Below are positions 42,205 through 52,800 of a stretch of 64,000 bases of DNA, in pieces (the first letter of the stretch is position 1; each line of letters opens with the position of its first letter). The notes beneath the pieces were generated by a model. The model worked only from the letters and a program-made list of their open reading frames with translations, made no database searches and was not told the DNA's origin. The stretch comes from Arthrinium phaeospermum (taxonomy: Eukaryota > Ascomycota > Sordariomycetes > Amphisphaeriales > Apiosporaceae), in assembly GCA_006503535.1 (NCBI GenBank), contig QYRS01000006.1:434001-498000 (forward strand), written 5' to 3'. The position numbers and the translations under genes are program-made.

Positions 42205-44814
42205 TTAGTTGTCGCCATTTAAACCACCCGGGTCGAACCGGGGCAGCTCGATGTTGCACAAAAAGTTAATTGTGCTAGGCACTCCTCCTGAGCCTCCTGC
42301 CCAACCTGGCCTAGACTCGTCCGAGCCCGTGTCGTCTTCATCGAAGTCAAAGACGATGCCCAAGTTGTCGTACGTGGTGTTATCGGGGTCCAAGACGTGT
42401 ACTAGCTCAAATCTGTCCCGGCCGGCCACTTGCTTCATCTCATCGACAAGTGGTCTCATGAGCTTCGCCAGTTGCGCCCCCTGCAAATATTGCGCGTCGA
42501 AACGGTACAGTCCTGAGCAGAGTTGCGGTTGCACTGATTTGTCCGCCAGCATAGTCTTCAAAGCCACGAATGCCATGTAGAGGGCCCAAATCTCGTCAAA
42601 GTTTTCAGTTCTCCGGCTTGACACCTCGTTCTGATCGAACGAAGTCATCAACGAATAAACGAGCGTGCGCGCAAGAAAGGCGACCCGAACCGACTCGCGA
42701 ACGAGACGCAGCATCACAACTGTAGCTACCTCACGCGGAGACTGGCGTTGATCCATCTGCTTGCCCTCCCATTCACCATTTAGCAGCTGGTCCAAATAGT
42801 CGCTTGCTCTGAGACCCAACTGACTCTCATCCAGCCCAACCGCCTTGGCTGTTCGCTCGACAACGACCTCCAGCCCATACGTGGCCTGGATAGCCGCGGC
42901 TACTCCTTCCAATGCGTTAGCTACAGCACCTGGGTCGTCAGGAAATGCGTGCATTTTCAGTGCCCCGCCCACGGCCATGCAGACGTGGCGTGTGTACATG
43001 AATGTGGAAGACCCCAACTCGTTCAAGGCCTGAACAAATTCTGCTTGTGGCGTGTTGTCTTTCTGTAGGACCCTCGTTGTGACCCATACAAGTTGTGTTG
43101 GCAATGGCACGGAAGCGCCTGATAGAAGACGCAGCGCAAGTATCAGGTCGTCTTGGGCAGGCGGTGGGACAGTGAGCGGGAGCACTCGAAAGCCCTTGCG
43201 CCGTAGTGTGACTTCCCAACTATCCGGGACCAATGCGTGGACGCCGCCACTTTTACCGTCGAATCCGACCTGCTCGCCCAGTGTAAGATGGCCAGCGTCA
43301 ATTAACGTCTCGGCAAAGTCTGCGGCGCCAGCTTTCGTACAACAGGACGGCCGGTCCCCTAGCGCGGGGCGAGGCTTCTTGATCATCTGGGCGACGATAG
43401 ACTCTTGTGCCGCCCGCTTCTGGGGGGCTACAGCTGCGTTGACTGCATCCTGGGCCGCTTCAAGTCCATCATTCGAGACTTTCTTGTCTCCCACCAGCCA
43501 CAGATTGCCATCTGTCAAAGGCTTGTATAAGTGGAAGCCATCCGCTGGTATTTGCGTGATGTCGTCATACAGACCTTCGATGCACAGGTCCGGGTGATAC
43601 TCGCTCAATGTTGTGTGGATCACAACTTTGCCCACATACTGGGCACTTCCATCCGCCTCCATTAGATCGAATACGAGGAAGTTGTATGGGATGAATCCTC
43701 GCAGGTCTCCCAACAGACGCTGCGTGGCCTCAAAGTCCTTTTTGGCCGCCTCTCTTTTCATCTTGCCCGTGACTTGTCCCATGAGCTCTTTCAGGTGCAA
43801 AGGTAGGAGGTTGCCTTTGCTCTTTGCCCCAAACGCATCTAGCTCGGCCTCGAGAGCCTTCCTGGTCTCGGCCTCGTCCCCGTCCAAAACAACTGGAGCG
43901 ACCTCCCATAGCTGCTGGTCGATCTTATAGCAACCCTCTGCGAAGCCAATCAGGTCGGCAAAGGCCGCCTTCCCGTCTTGTAGGGTGCGCAAGATGTTTA
44001 CGACAAAGTAAACGAGAAACTGTGCCATGTTACTTATGTCTTCGCCATATTTGAGCAGCGCCCACATGTTCAACACGCCTAGTTTGAGGAGTCGCATGGG
44101 CAAAATGTCTGTTTGGGCCGCGGCTTTCTTGACCCGCTGCAAAAACTCCATAACCCCCCGGGGCAAGTCGTATTTGTCGAAGAACTGTACCGTCTCGAAT
44201 ACAGTGGAAGTTGGCTTACAGAGGACTCCTTCCAGTGCAGGCGTCTTCGGGTCCAATTTGGGCGGCGCCGATACACCCTGCGCATTCAAGTAGTCGCAAC
44301 TCTCCATAAACGTGGGAAAGGCGTTGCCTTCCATGCAGGCCTCAAACTCTGCATTCATGCGATTTTCATGGGCGTCTTTTCTCGTGGCAGCCCATGCGCT
44401 GAACTTCATAGTATGGGCGCAAGTGATGTAGTTTTCTGCCCTGCCCCAGAATCGTGAGTCGCAATACCGCATGAGCGGGATAATGGTGGGCCAATATCCC
44501 AGCTCCAATCCACAGTAGGCCTCCACAGATGTGCCTTCCCTTTTTCCTACCTCAACGTATTTTCCTGCGACTGCGGTGGTCTCCTTTGCCCGCAAAGTGA
44601 CGGGGTTTATCCCATCAGAGGTCCAACCTGCAATAAGAGTCCTGTGCTCCTCTCTTTTCAAAGCCCTGTCAAACTTATCGTACTCCGCACCCTTGTGCAA
44701 GAGATTGAGGGCGCCAAGGCCCGTACCTCTGGGGACCAATCCTGTCACGCCCCACTTCCCGGCTTCGGGCTGGGCCTGGGGTGCGCCGACAACATGCGGC
44801 GGCGAGGACGACAT
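42205..44814 (-). CDS. Large intronless orphan protein, 869 aa
   Basis: A single uninterrupted frame of 870 codons from ATG 44814, by far the longest in the window and without introns, unlike most of its neighbours. No domain was recognised. Composition is that of a soluble, mainly helical protein: LMRYCDSRFWGRAENYITC, NMWALLKYGEDISNMAQFLV, FMYTRHVCMAVGGALKMHAF, VMLRLVRESVRVAFLARTLV and ENFDEIWALYMAFVALKTML. An acidic C-terminus (FDFDEDDTGSDESRPG) ends in FDPGGLNGDN. The long even-density frame, lack of introns and the absence of a fungal family I know leave a captured dsRNA-mycovirus structural gene or a mobile-element gene as options; neither is shown by a motif. Codon use is less GC3-rich than in the GH127 or GH43 genes. 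It is intact, so probably still under selection. Confidence 0.6.
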   Translation of the reverse strand: MSSSPPHVVGAPQAQPEAGKWGVTGLVPRGTGLGALNLLHKGAEYDKFDRALKREEHRTLIAGWTSDGINPVTLRAKETTAVAGKYVEVGKREGTSVEAYCGLELGYWPTIIPLMRYCDSRFWGRAENYITCAHTMKFSAWAATRKDAHENRMNAEFEACMEGNAFPTFMESCDYLNAQGVSAPPKLDPKTPALEGVLCKPTSTVFETVQFFDKYDLPRGVMEFLQRVKKAAAQTDILPMRLLKLGVLNMWALLKYGEDISNMAQFLVYFVVNILRTLQDGKAAFADLIGFAEGCYKIDQQLWEVAPVVLDGDEAETRKALEAELDAFGAKSKGNLLPLHLKELMGQVTGKMKREAAKKDFEATQRLLGDLRGFIPYNFLVFDLMEADGSAQYVGKVVIHTTLSEYHPDLCIEGLYDDITQIPADGFHLYKPLTDGNLWLVGDKKVSNDGLEAAQDAVNAAVAPQKRAAQESIVAQMIKKPRPALGDRPSCCTKAGAADFAETLIDAGHLTLGEQVGFDGKSGGVHALVPDSWEVTLRRKGFRVLPLTVPPPAQDDLILALRLLSGASVPLPTQLVWVTTRVLQKDNTPQAEFVQALNELGSSTFMYTRHVCMAVGGALKMHAFPDDPGAVANALEGVAAAIQATYGLEVVVERTAKAVGLDESQLGLRASDYLDQLLNGEWEGKQMDQRQSPREVATVVMLRLVRESVRVAFLARTLVYSLMTSFDQNEVSSRRTENFDEIWALYMAFVALKTMLADKSVQPQLCSGLYRFDAQYLQGAQLAKLMRPLVDEMKQVAGRDRFELVHVLDPDNTTYDNLGIVFDFDEDDTGSDESRPGWAGGSGGVPSTINFLCNIELPRFDPGGLNGDN

Positions 44815-45758
44815 TTTCTTTCGTGTATGGCGGGTCGCAAGGTAAGATGTTTTGGCTGAGTCTCACTCTTTTGCGGTATGAAGGATAGTGTTTTGTGCCG
44901 TGCCTAGGTGCTGTAGTCCAAATTGTGGCAGCCGCAAAGGTGTGCGCCGATCGATCTTGGGATTCGGAGCTTTGTGGGGTGCGGCGCCGCAGTGTTGAAG
45001 TCGGTATTAGTGGGGTAGTAGGCGCTGTGGCGGTCGTCAGAGGGCCTGTGTGGATAGCAGGCACAGATGGGATGATGTGTGTGCGCCGGCAGATAATGTT
45101 CGTTGTGGAGATGAGATAAGTAAGGAATGGCAACCAATGTGTTGGTGAAGTTGGAGGACGGAGGGAAAAAAAGATTGTGTTTGGATGTTGGTTGTACGAG
45201 GAAGAAGCAGTTGAGATTCAAAACCGGAAATTGGGCTATTGTTGCGATGGATTTCAATCTGCTGGGTGGTAAAACGCAATGGTAATTAACTGTTTTCCGT
45301 CGTCAGCAACGGGATGGCGATAACATAAAAAGAAAGAGAAATTACAACAAGGCAACCAAATGGGAGGTATTTTACTATATATACTAACTGTTGAATGTAA
45401 CCACCAGTTAGGCTAGGGTCGACAAATGATACTTTACCAGTTTTGCTGGTGATTGACCCATCCCCAGTGCCACCTTTGATCTCGAAGTCCGCTTTCAGAC
45501 GCAGAACTTCTTCATCTCGAACACCTACACGGCCTGTTGCTGCTGGACTGGACGAGGGCCGCGGCCCACGATCAATATAAAAGGTAGAAGCTTGACGTAG
45601 GGCCTGTCACGCGCCAATGCCGAGACATGCGATACTCTACCCCGGACAACATACGTGGCAACCGGCCCGTAACTTGTGGCTAGAGCAGCCCATCAGTATG
45701 TGCCATGGTCGTTTGCCTCTAGCTTGCAGCCACTTGTTGATAATTGCCTCTAGTAACC
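44815..45758. other. Intergenic region between divergent ORFs
   Basis: 944 bp. No gene seen; would contain the promoter of the 869-residue ORF. The segment around 45490-45620 is GC-richer and includes a TATAAAAGG-like element near 45576. Confidence 0.35.
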
Positions 45759-46543
45759 ATGGCGGCAGCTTTTCAGCCTGTGCTGGCCGGATTGCGGGAC
45801 GATACTGCCTACTTTGCCAAGCAGGTCATCCCCAGGGGGACCAACATGCTCGAGTTCCCAGCGCATTCTGAACCTCTCCAACAAATACTCTACTATAAAC
45901 CCATCCACATCGGCGTCTCGGCTTCACTGGGCGGCATTTTTCTTTGGGGTTTGGTATCCACGGGGCTCCCGGTACAGCCGATGAGACTTACTGTCCACAA
46001 GACGGAAACCCCCATATCCCTGGACGACCGACTCGACTCCAGCAGCAATGTATTAGTTAGGGATACCTATGACTCGCGTCGATTTGTACCCATCATCTCA
46101 ACTTGATATATATGCCAGGAAGGAGAGAACCGGGGGATCAGTGGCGATCGACTGGCGTGGCTCCGTGGTGGCTCAGGCGGAAGCCTGACGAGATCGTGTA
46201 TCGAACTGTCAGCGCCCTCAAGGCCTACGAATGGCTGCTTGAGCTCGAAAAAATACTGGCCAAGTTTCGAGAGCATCATCCCTGCGACATCCCGCCCAGG
46301 GCATGCTCAATGCCGGGCTCCTCAACTACTTTCATCACGTCCAAAGCACTGGCCCGTGACTTGCGAGGCTCCTACCAAGGCGACATTGCCCCCACCTGCC
46401 CCGTTCTGCAAAAGTTCTTGGGGCTAACAACCGCAATGGGTCGGAAGGAGGTGACAGGATCTACAATTAGTCTAATCGGGTATATGAGTCTGTGCACCGC
46501 AGGTATGCTGTATCATGAGAAGCAAGAGCTCAGGGTAAAATAG
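45759..46543 (+). pseudogene. Interrupted gene of unknown function
   Basis: ATG 45759 opens a 115-codon frame (MAAAFQPVLAGLRDDTAYFA; GVSASLGGIFLWGLVSTGLP) that stops at 46106. Coding-like sequence continues in another frame (RRKPDEIVYRTVSALKAYEW, LLELEKILAKFREHHPCDIP) to a stop at 46543. A GT-AG intron from about 46051 (GTATTA) to an acceptor at ATCAG before 46141 could join them in frame. A further shift seems needed near 46300, where another frame reads MLNAGLLNYFHHVQSTGP. Either a poorly resolved spliced gene or one in decay. Confidence 0.35.
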
Positions 46544-46904
46544 CACGAAATTCTGCTTTCTAATTCCCATAAGAAAAATTTAGATAAATAGGCCCTTACG
46601 ATTGTTAGCGATGCAGATATCCCAAAGAACGACCTAAGAGAATTTCTTAAAAGTTAACAAGCTTTAGTACTTTTATGCCAGCTTTTTCCCCCCACGTTAA
46701 AAACAAGCACGGCGGAATACTTCCAAAAAGAGAGAATAGTTGGGAGAAGAAGGGTGATGATTGATTGCTATCTAGACCGCCGATATCCGAAACTATCTAA
46801 TGTTCTGTAGAACCAATTGGGATATTGGTCTTACCATAGCAGCAGAGAAATACCATACCTACCCCCTAGGCATCTTGAGACCGCCCCAACTTCAATCTCG
46901 ACCC
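46544..46904. other. Intergenic region
   Basis: 361 bp, AT-rich, between the broken plus-strand gene and the 3' end of family member 5. Nothing seen. Confidence 0.3.
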
Positions 46905-47906
46905 TTACATCATGGGTTGAGCGAGAACCCAAGACAGTAGCCATCTCCATTCGTCGGTGCTCCCATCAATCGTCTTATATAATCCTTCTGATCCCTTAGG
47001 CCAAGCGCGTGTGGCCAGGATGGAGAAGTGGAATGCGCGAGGATTAATATCCTGATCCAACCAGGCTTCCAGAACGCGAAATCCACCGTTCTGTTGGATA
47101 GATATCAGGGAAGCCCTGAGGTTGTGCTTCTGAGGGCTCATTACTGTCTGCCGATCAAGAAGAATAATGAGAGCCTGCATCTCGCAAACTAGGATGCCGG
47201 ACGGGGGTTCTCCGCTCTGGATTTCGATAACAGCTCCCATATGAAACGTCTTGCCCATCACCAAGTAAGTCTTGGCCTTCCAATGCTGCTTTGCTCCATT
47301 CAGATTCTGGGAAGGAGACTTGTACCCCTGCATGATGGCATCTCCTCGAAAGTCGTCGTCCAGTAGCATGTTGACCGGGAGACAGAAGGGGTATGCGGAC
47401 GGTTTGATGATGTCCTTGGTGCCTTTCTTTATGACATCATCAGACAAGGGCGCACAACCAGTTAGGTATCCGACCACATCTTCGAGATTGTTCGTAATCT
47501 CGCTGGCGTGTTGCGGAAGAAGTGTTCCTACAATCCACTTGGGCTCAGGCCACAGATCAGTGCTCGAATCCTGCTCCAACAGGGCTATCTCATTGAGCTG
47601 AAGCGAACGGAAATGAGCTCGGATGCCAATGCTGCTAACAGTGCCGACGGTGCCAACGGTGCCAACGGTGCCAACATTGGGCTTGGAACCGGCGTTGACT
47701 TGTGTTTGAGGCTTCAGTGGCGTAGCTTCCTGCTGTGTAGGGGGCGCAGCGGTGACGTTGTTCTTCTTTGTGAGATCGTGTACCCAGATAAACAGGTGAT
47801 CGGTTCGCAAGGGCAGAGTCTCGGTGGTGCTGACAAAAGCTTTTGGAGGTGCCCGCTCGATCCATGCGAAAAGCTCGTCCCAATGCTCATCTTCGAGGAG
47901 CGGCAT
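46905..47906 (-). CDS. Unknown-function protein, local family member 5, 333 aa
   Basis: Single exon from ATG 47906 (MPLLEDEHWDELFAWIE). FIWVHDLTKKNN and a linker with a Gly-Thr-Val repeat precede the conserved domain: HFRSLQLNEIALL, DLWPEPKW, VGYLTGCAPLSDD, LDDDFRGDAIMQG, SPSQNLNGAKQHWKAKTYL, FHMGAVIEIQ, CEMQALIILLDRQT, LRASLISI, FRVLEAWLDQDI, FHFSI, RAWPKG and WRWLLSWVLAQPM. It matches member 4 in its start and in the CEIQALIILLDRQT box. Its upstream neighbour is a broken gene. No enzyme motif recognised. Confidence 0.75.
   Translation of the reverse strand: MPLLEDEHWDELFAWIERAPPKAFVSTTETLPLRTDHLFIWVHDLTKKNNVTAAPPTQQEATPLKPQTQVNAGSKPNVGTVGTVGTVGTVSSIGIRAHFRSLQLNEIALLEQDSSTDLWPEPKWIVGTLLPQHASEITNNLEDVVGYLTGCAPLSDDVIKKGTKDIIKPSAYPFCLPVNMLLDDDFRGDAIMQGYKSPSQNLNGAKQHWKAKTYLVMGKTFHMGAVIEIQSGEPPSGILVCEMQALIILLDRQTVMSPQKHNLRASLISIQQNGGFRVLEAWLDQDINPRAFHFSILATRAWPKGSEGLYKTIDGSTDEWRWLLSWVLAQPMM
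47640..47676 (-). repeat. 9-bp coding repeat (Val-Gly-Thr), 4 copies
   Basis: GGTGCCAAC-type units (first copy GGTGCCGAC) encode V-G-T-V-G-T-V-G-T in the linker of family member 5. It is in the same protein region as the 24-bp repeat of member 1. Confidence 0.85.
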
Positions 47907-48163
47907 TTTCAAGAGACGGCGAAAAGATTGGGATTTGCTGGATGTTTGTGTTGAGGTTGAGGGACAAATGTGAGATTGCAAAAAGTGGTGGTCGGGTTTC
48001 AGGTTTTAAAGTGTCTGGCAAAATGGTGATTCGACTGGACATTGAATACATGCAATTTAGCGGTATGCCTAGAAGAAGATACTGAGGCCGACCCTATGGA
48101 TTAATACATTGAATGCATACGACGCCTGGATATAAAATTGAATGTAGTCACCTATTTGCAACA

Positions 48164-49369
48164 ATGTCTACTGCGTTCTTTCGTCTGCTCAATTCGTGGG
48201 ATCAGTTACGACTCTTTTACGAGCTCTGGATGACTGCGCCCACCATTCTAAGATGCACGCATGCGGCGATTAAGGGAAGACACCCCGAATACGGATAAGG
48301 ATATCTAAAAGATGGAAACGATCTCCCCCTAGAGCCTCCAAAGTCGGGCGCAGATATCAACACTACCCACAGGCGACGTCTACCAGAGCAATTACGTCAG
48401 GCAAAAGGAGATACGTCGGAACTGAGTGATGAGGTTGCGAAAGACGTCGATCTCCTCCAAGTCACGCTTGATTCTCTCATCTCTCCCCAGAAGATCCTGG
48501 ACTTGACTTGGATGAGCTACCCTCCAGGCATGAGATACGACCACTATCACTGGAAGACGGAGCTCGACGCTACTTGGGGCGCCATAGTTCGTCTTCTATT
48601 ACAAGAGGGCCTCACCTGCACGCCGGACAATCTTGGGCTCGTCCAATTATTACACATATCTTGCTACCAAGGTACACTGGGTTATGTTGCATCTCTGCTC
48701 AGCTTTGACGTCTCGATTGACGCGCCCAGTCACCAGTTGATAGATGAATGTGGTCGCCACCAAGGAAACAGTTACGGCACGGCTCTGTATGCTGCTTCTG
48801 ACAGATGGCAAGTCCCGGTAGTCCGCAAGCTGTTACAATACGACGCTGATCCTCGCGCGTCGCACCCATGCCGCATCTATCACTCATCGCAGGACTTTAC
48901 ACCAATGGGGCTCGCGCTCTATGTCGACGCATATGGTATGGACAAGGAGAAGAGTCGTAAAGTATTGGAGTTCTGCGAGGTCATAATGCAGGCCGAGTCA
49001 TCCCTTTACGAACAGGACTATCTGAAGCTTTTCGACTTCTGCGCACACCGCAACAACCTGAAGTTTGTACGCCAGATGCTACAGAGCGGCATCCGACCGC
49101 CACGAATGCCAGACACGGATAGCCTCGACATGATCCTTCTACTCCTCGAACACGACGTAGAAGTGAATCCCGCAAAGCTAAAAAAGACTGCCATGAAACG
49201 CGATCGGGTGGCTTATGTGCCCGGGGCGTATCAGCCGTTTGTGCTGAGAAAGTTGAAGGATGGTCGGGAGGGGTGGACTTTGCGGGGGGATTGCTATCTG
49301 TATGGGCTAGATGTGTTTAAGTTGTTTCGGGACGATGGGCATTTGGTTGAGGAGTTTGTCATTCGGTAG
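48164..49369 (+). pseudogene. Ankyrin-repeat-like gene interrupted by TAA
   Basis: ATG 48164 opens a frame (MSTAFFRLLNSWDQLRLFYE; RCTHAAIKGRHPEYG) that hits TAA at 48296. The same frame resumes immediately and stays open to a stop at 49369: GYLKDGNDLPLEPPKSGADI, HRRRLPEQLRQAKGDTSELS, then GAIVRLLLQEGLTCTPDNLG, TALYAASDRWQVPVVRKLLQ and LKFVRQMLQSGIRPPRMPD, which are ankyrin-like helices. No GT-AG pair removes the TAA. A single nonsense change is the simplest explanation, leaving either a dead gene or one restarted at the in-frame ATG about 48512. Confidence 0.55.
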
Positions 49370-49659
49370 TGATAGGTCTACAGTGCTGGCAGATGTCCGA
49401 GTCAGTAATCCGAGGATACATGGTGTGTCACGTAAGCAGGGTCAGGATGGTGTTTATCTGTATATTGTGTTGCGGATGAAACTCGAATCATCTGCGGCCT
49501 GTCCAAGTAATCACATGTTTCTCTCGACATCTCCTATCCAGTTGCTATAAGAAACCTGCTGAAAGCACTTCTCAACCCCCTAAACCTCCAAGAAGAAAGC
49601 AACAACTTTAAGAAGAAAGCATGCATCCTTAACAAAAAGAAAAGACATACTTTCTCCCT
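49370..49659. other. Convergent intergenic region
   Basis: 290 bp between convergent genes. Tandem AAGAAGAAAGCA units at about 49591-49624. No gene. Confidence 0.3.
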
Positions 49660-50653
49660 TCATCCTTGAGCCGGCTGGCTCAGCCGGAAACCCTGCGAGG
49701 TCACGACTGTGTCCAGAACCTTCTCGGCAGCAAATTCTCCCAACTTGTGGTGGCCGAAGTTGAAGGCCGGCGTCGTCGCAAGCTGAGGTTGAGACGCGAT
49801 CAGCATGTCGAGCGTTCCATGCTGCTGATGCGCGAGAAACACGTGGAACCAGGCGATGTCCATGAAGCCATTCAGCAACGGTCGGAGGGCACTGACCCCC
49901 CGGTCTGTCGACTGGTCCGAGGAGACCTTCATCGCGATCGTCTGGAGCTGGTCGACCATCTCCGTCGACAGAACCGTGCGGAGGATTTCGGAGAGGTCGT
50001 TGCTTCCCAGGCCGCCTTCCGCCGCTGCGGCGGCCTTCGGCAGTTGGGCTTGCAGGTGGATTCCGACTCTTAGCAGCGAGTTCTTCAGGGCTTGATTGGC
50101 AACCATCTTCAACCCATCGAGGGCCATGCAGTCGGCCACCACGAAGATGCGGTAGCACTCCCAGGGCGTGGCGGCGTCGAGGAGGTAGAGGGGGTCTGTT
50201 GTGGCACGGGCCCAATTAGCTACCGATTCAGCCAGTTGTCTCAAATGGAGTCTATTGGGGAAGTGAAGCGGGGTGGAAGGGGGACTGCGTATAGAATGCA
50301 GCTCTTAGTTACTTACACTGCTCGACATAGAGGTAAACCAAGGCAACCCTGGCCTCCTCCTTTGAGGCGCCGTTGATAAACAGCACTTTGTTAATGCCAT
50401 CTGCACTGACAGGGAGGCCTGGAATTTCCGAGACCGGATTGCTGTTGGCCATGACCCGGAAGGCCTCTCTGAAGAAGGCGCTTCGGAAGCCAAGGGTCAG
50501 TTTGTGAAGCTTCCGGGGAGGGCCATTCCCGCAGTAGACCTTGACGTCGGCGCCCCAGCCAGTCGAATAGGCCTCGAGGTCGGCGTCTCGAGCCTCAGAT
50601 CGAGGGACATTCCGGCCCCAGAGGTGGTCATCTTCCAGGGGCGGGATGAACAT
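49660..50653 (-). CDS. BTB/POZ-domain protein, subfamily A, 290 aa
   Basis: Two exons (50317-50653, 49660-50195). The donor CAG-T|GTAAGT and acceptor CAACAG|AC restore TAC and match the equivalent splice in the neighbour at 51764. The N-terminal BTB fold shows ADVKVYCGNGPPRKLHKLTL and FRSAFFREAFRV, with VALVYLYVEQY as the last part before the intron. After it, WECYRIFVVADCMALDGLK is the helix pair typical of fungal BTB proteins of this subfamily. The C-terminal half (to 290) is helical and variable. BTB domains mediate dimerisation and often link to Cul3 ubiquitin ligases or transcription control; no BACK, MATH or DNA-binding domain is seen. Confidence 0.8.
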
Positions 50654-51763
50654 CTTGATGCTCTGATTGCGTTAGACTTCTGAGACTGGAGAGCGTGTCT
50701 TTAATGACTTTGTCTGGTGGATGGGTAGAAAGACGAAGGAAGAATAATTATTTGGACCAAAAAAAGATTCAGGTTGTGGGAGAGTGCTGCTAGCTATGTG
50801 GTGGGGGGCTTGCATAGGGAAAGGCGAAGTGCGATCTGTGCTCAACAACGTCGTCGTCGACGATGAGCTTGAGGATTCACCTCTGCATCCCATTAAGGTA
50901 CCTGAAGAGCGTTCGGCGATGTGAAGGCGGTTCGTTCTGCATAGACAATTTCAAGCCAGTGCCGTGAAATATGATACGGTACTCATAAAGGGCTTCGTGG
51001 AGCTCATTCCCGTCTCTATACATGGGCCTGACCGTTCAGACTTATCCATGAGAAACGTCGATACCTAGCCAATGTGACATCTTGCCCTCGTGATGGCAGA
51101 GCGACGTATGCTTTTCATCACAGAGACTTCGTGATATATTGTGCCAAGGTTAACCCAGGCGAGCTTTTGTCATGAATTGGTTTCTACAAGCTCATAAGCA
51201 GGTTACAGTAATTCCAGATCGGTATGGAAATTGGTATAAACGAGCTCAGGATCCTTTGTTTCGTCACATTAAGATTGCATCTGTTCCGATTCACAAATTA
51301 GACCTTTTAGTCAGCCCCGGTGAATACGACGGCAGCTTTGCTATACGCCGTTATGAAAGCCGTCAAAGATTGGTCAGAAGATACAATAGTAAAAATTCCA
51401 GCGTTCGTAGCGTTGAGTTCATTGCTATATCTGAAAGAAGCCCATTCATCCCAACGTATGTATTCCAGTCCCGTTGGGAGAAAGAAGACCCGGATCAATA
51501 GCTCCTATTTTCTGCATTTCAGTCGCGAAATGAAGGCTACCATGCAAGTATATACGTATCAACTGAATCCATCTAGGAGAGCCTTCTGACGAGGCGCCAA
51601 ATTCTCCCAAATCCTCTATGTCGGAGCCTTCAAATCTGAAGTACGGGTTTCTCGAAAACCGCCCCTCCTATCGACCCCTTGCAAGCCAAAACTCTCGGTC
51701 TCGTGCCTCGAGTTGACGTCTTTCAGCCGAAACCTCTCGGTCTCGCTGTAAATTGCGTTGTCA
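50654..51763. other. Intergenic region
   Basis: 1.1 kb between two minus-strand BTB genes. Short ORFs at 51172-51590 overlap one another in different frames and have no domain. Sequence at about 50820-50870 (GGAAAGGCGAAG...ACGACGTCGTTG-like) resembles 52960-53010, upstream of the next BTB gene, so the two promoters look homologous. Confidence 0.45.
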
Positions 51764-52800
51764 TTAAATCCGTTCTACCGACTGCTGCTCCTGGCGAATA
51801 CGCTGCATCTCAACGATAGCCTCCGCAGCTTGGTCCATCGACTTGCCTCGCAGCATGGACTGGATGAAGTGGAACCAAAGGAACGGATCCTCAGCCATGG
51901 CCGCAGTGAAAGGCGACTCGCCGGGTCTGCTGACGCCCCAGATGATGTAGACGACGCTGTCGAAGAAGTTGAGCACCGGCTGCAGGAGCTTGCGGAGGCC
52001 CTCCATAGGCGGCGCGAACGCTCTCATGTGGATCGTCTTGATCTCCTCGATCGTCTTGGGCGGGAAGACCTTTGACAGCTCGTCGGATATGTCGCCCTCG
52101 TGGCCGCCGGGCGAGACCGACTTCTCGGCCATGACTTGGCTCACGCGGTATTCGATGCGCGTGAACGCTCGAACCAGGGCGTGAAGCGCGACGGTGCGTA
52201 GGCCTTCGATCTTCATGTAGTCGGCAACCAGGAAGATTCGGTAGCATTCCCAAGCGGAGGAAGACACGAGGAGGGCGCGAGGGTCTGTAATGGTGGGTGG
52301 CATCATCCAGTCAGCGAACCCGGTCAGGTTTTCTCAAGTCGGTCACTACTAGACAGGACTGGGAATACGGGGCTACTTACACAGCTCCGCGTAGAGATAG
52401 ACCAAGGCGATTTCTACCTCCTCCACGGAAAAGCCCTTGATGGTCAAGATGTCGTAGTCCTCCAACTCGGACTTGACATGAAGGACAAATGATGACATGC
52501 TACCTTGCTCCTGTCAAACAGGTCAGTTGTAGGAGCTCAAAGGATGAAATAGATAACCACATCCACTGTGTCTAGAGAAAGGAGACTTGTGTTACTTACA
52601 TCCAAGTTGCCCTTGTAGGCGTCTTTGAAGTAGGTGCTTCTCGGGCAAATAATCTGCTGGTGCAGATCAAAAGTACGGCCCTCGCACTGCAGTGTGTAGT
52701 CGGCGTATCTGCCAGTCCGGAAGAGCTCAAGATCGACTTGATAATTCGTGCGGTTCTTGTTCAAGAACCACTTGTCCGGTTCATCAAGGGATGGAACCAT
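51764..52800 (-). CDS. BTB/POZ-domain protein, subfamily A, 283 aa
   Basis: Three exons (52600-52800, 52381-52510, 51764-52284). Introns are 89 bp (GTAAGT...GACAG) and 96 bp (GTAAGT...TTACAG). The start ATG 52800 gives MVPSLDEPDKWFLNKN. BTB motifs: ADYTLQCEGRTFDLHQQIIC, STYFKDAYKG, then IALVYLYAELYP over the second splice. The WECYRIFLVADYMKIEGLR helix pair matches subfamily A. The C-terminal part (FPPKTIEEIKTIHMRAFAPP) parallels that of the gene at 49660, so the two are tandem duplicates that have diverged. Function as for the other BTB proteins; no second domain. Confidence 0.8.

Noticed and set aside
51172..51590. Three overlapping ORFs between BTB genes
   Set aside because: Mutually exclusive frames, no domain and no splice signals.
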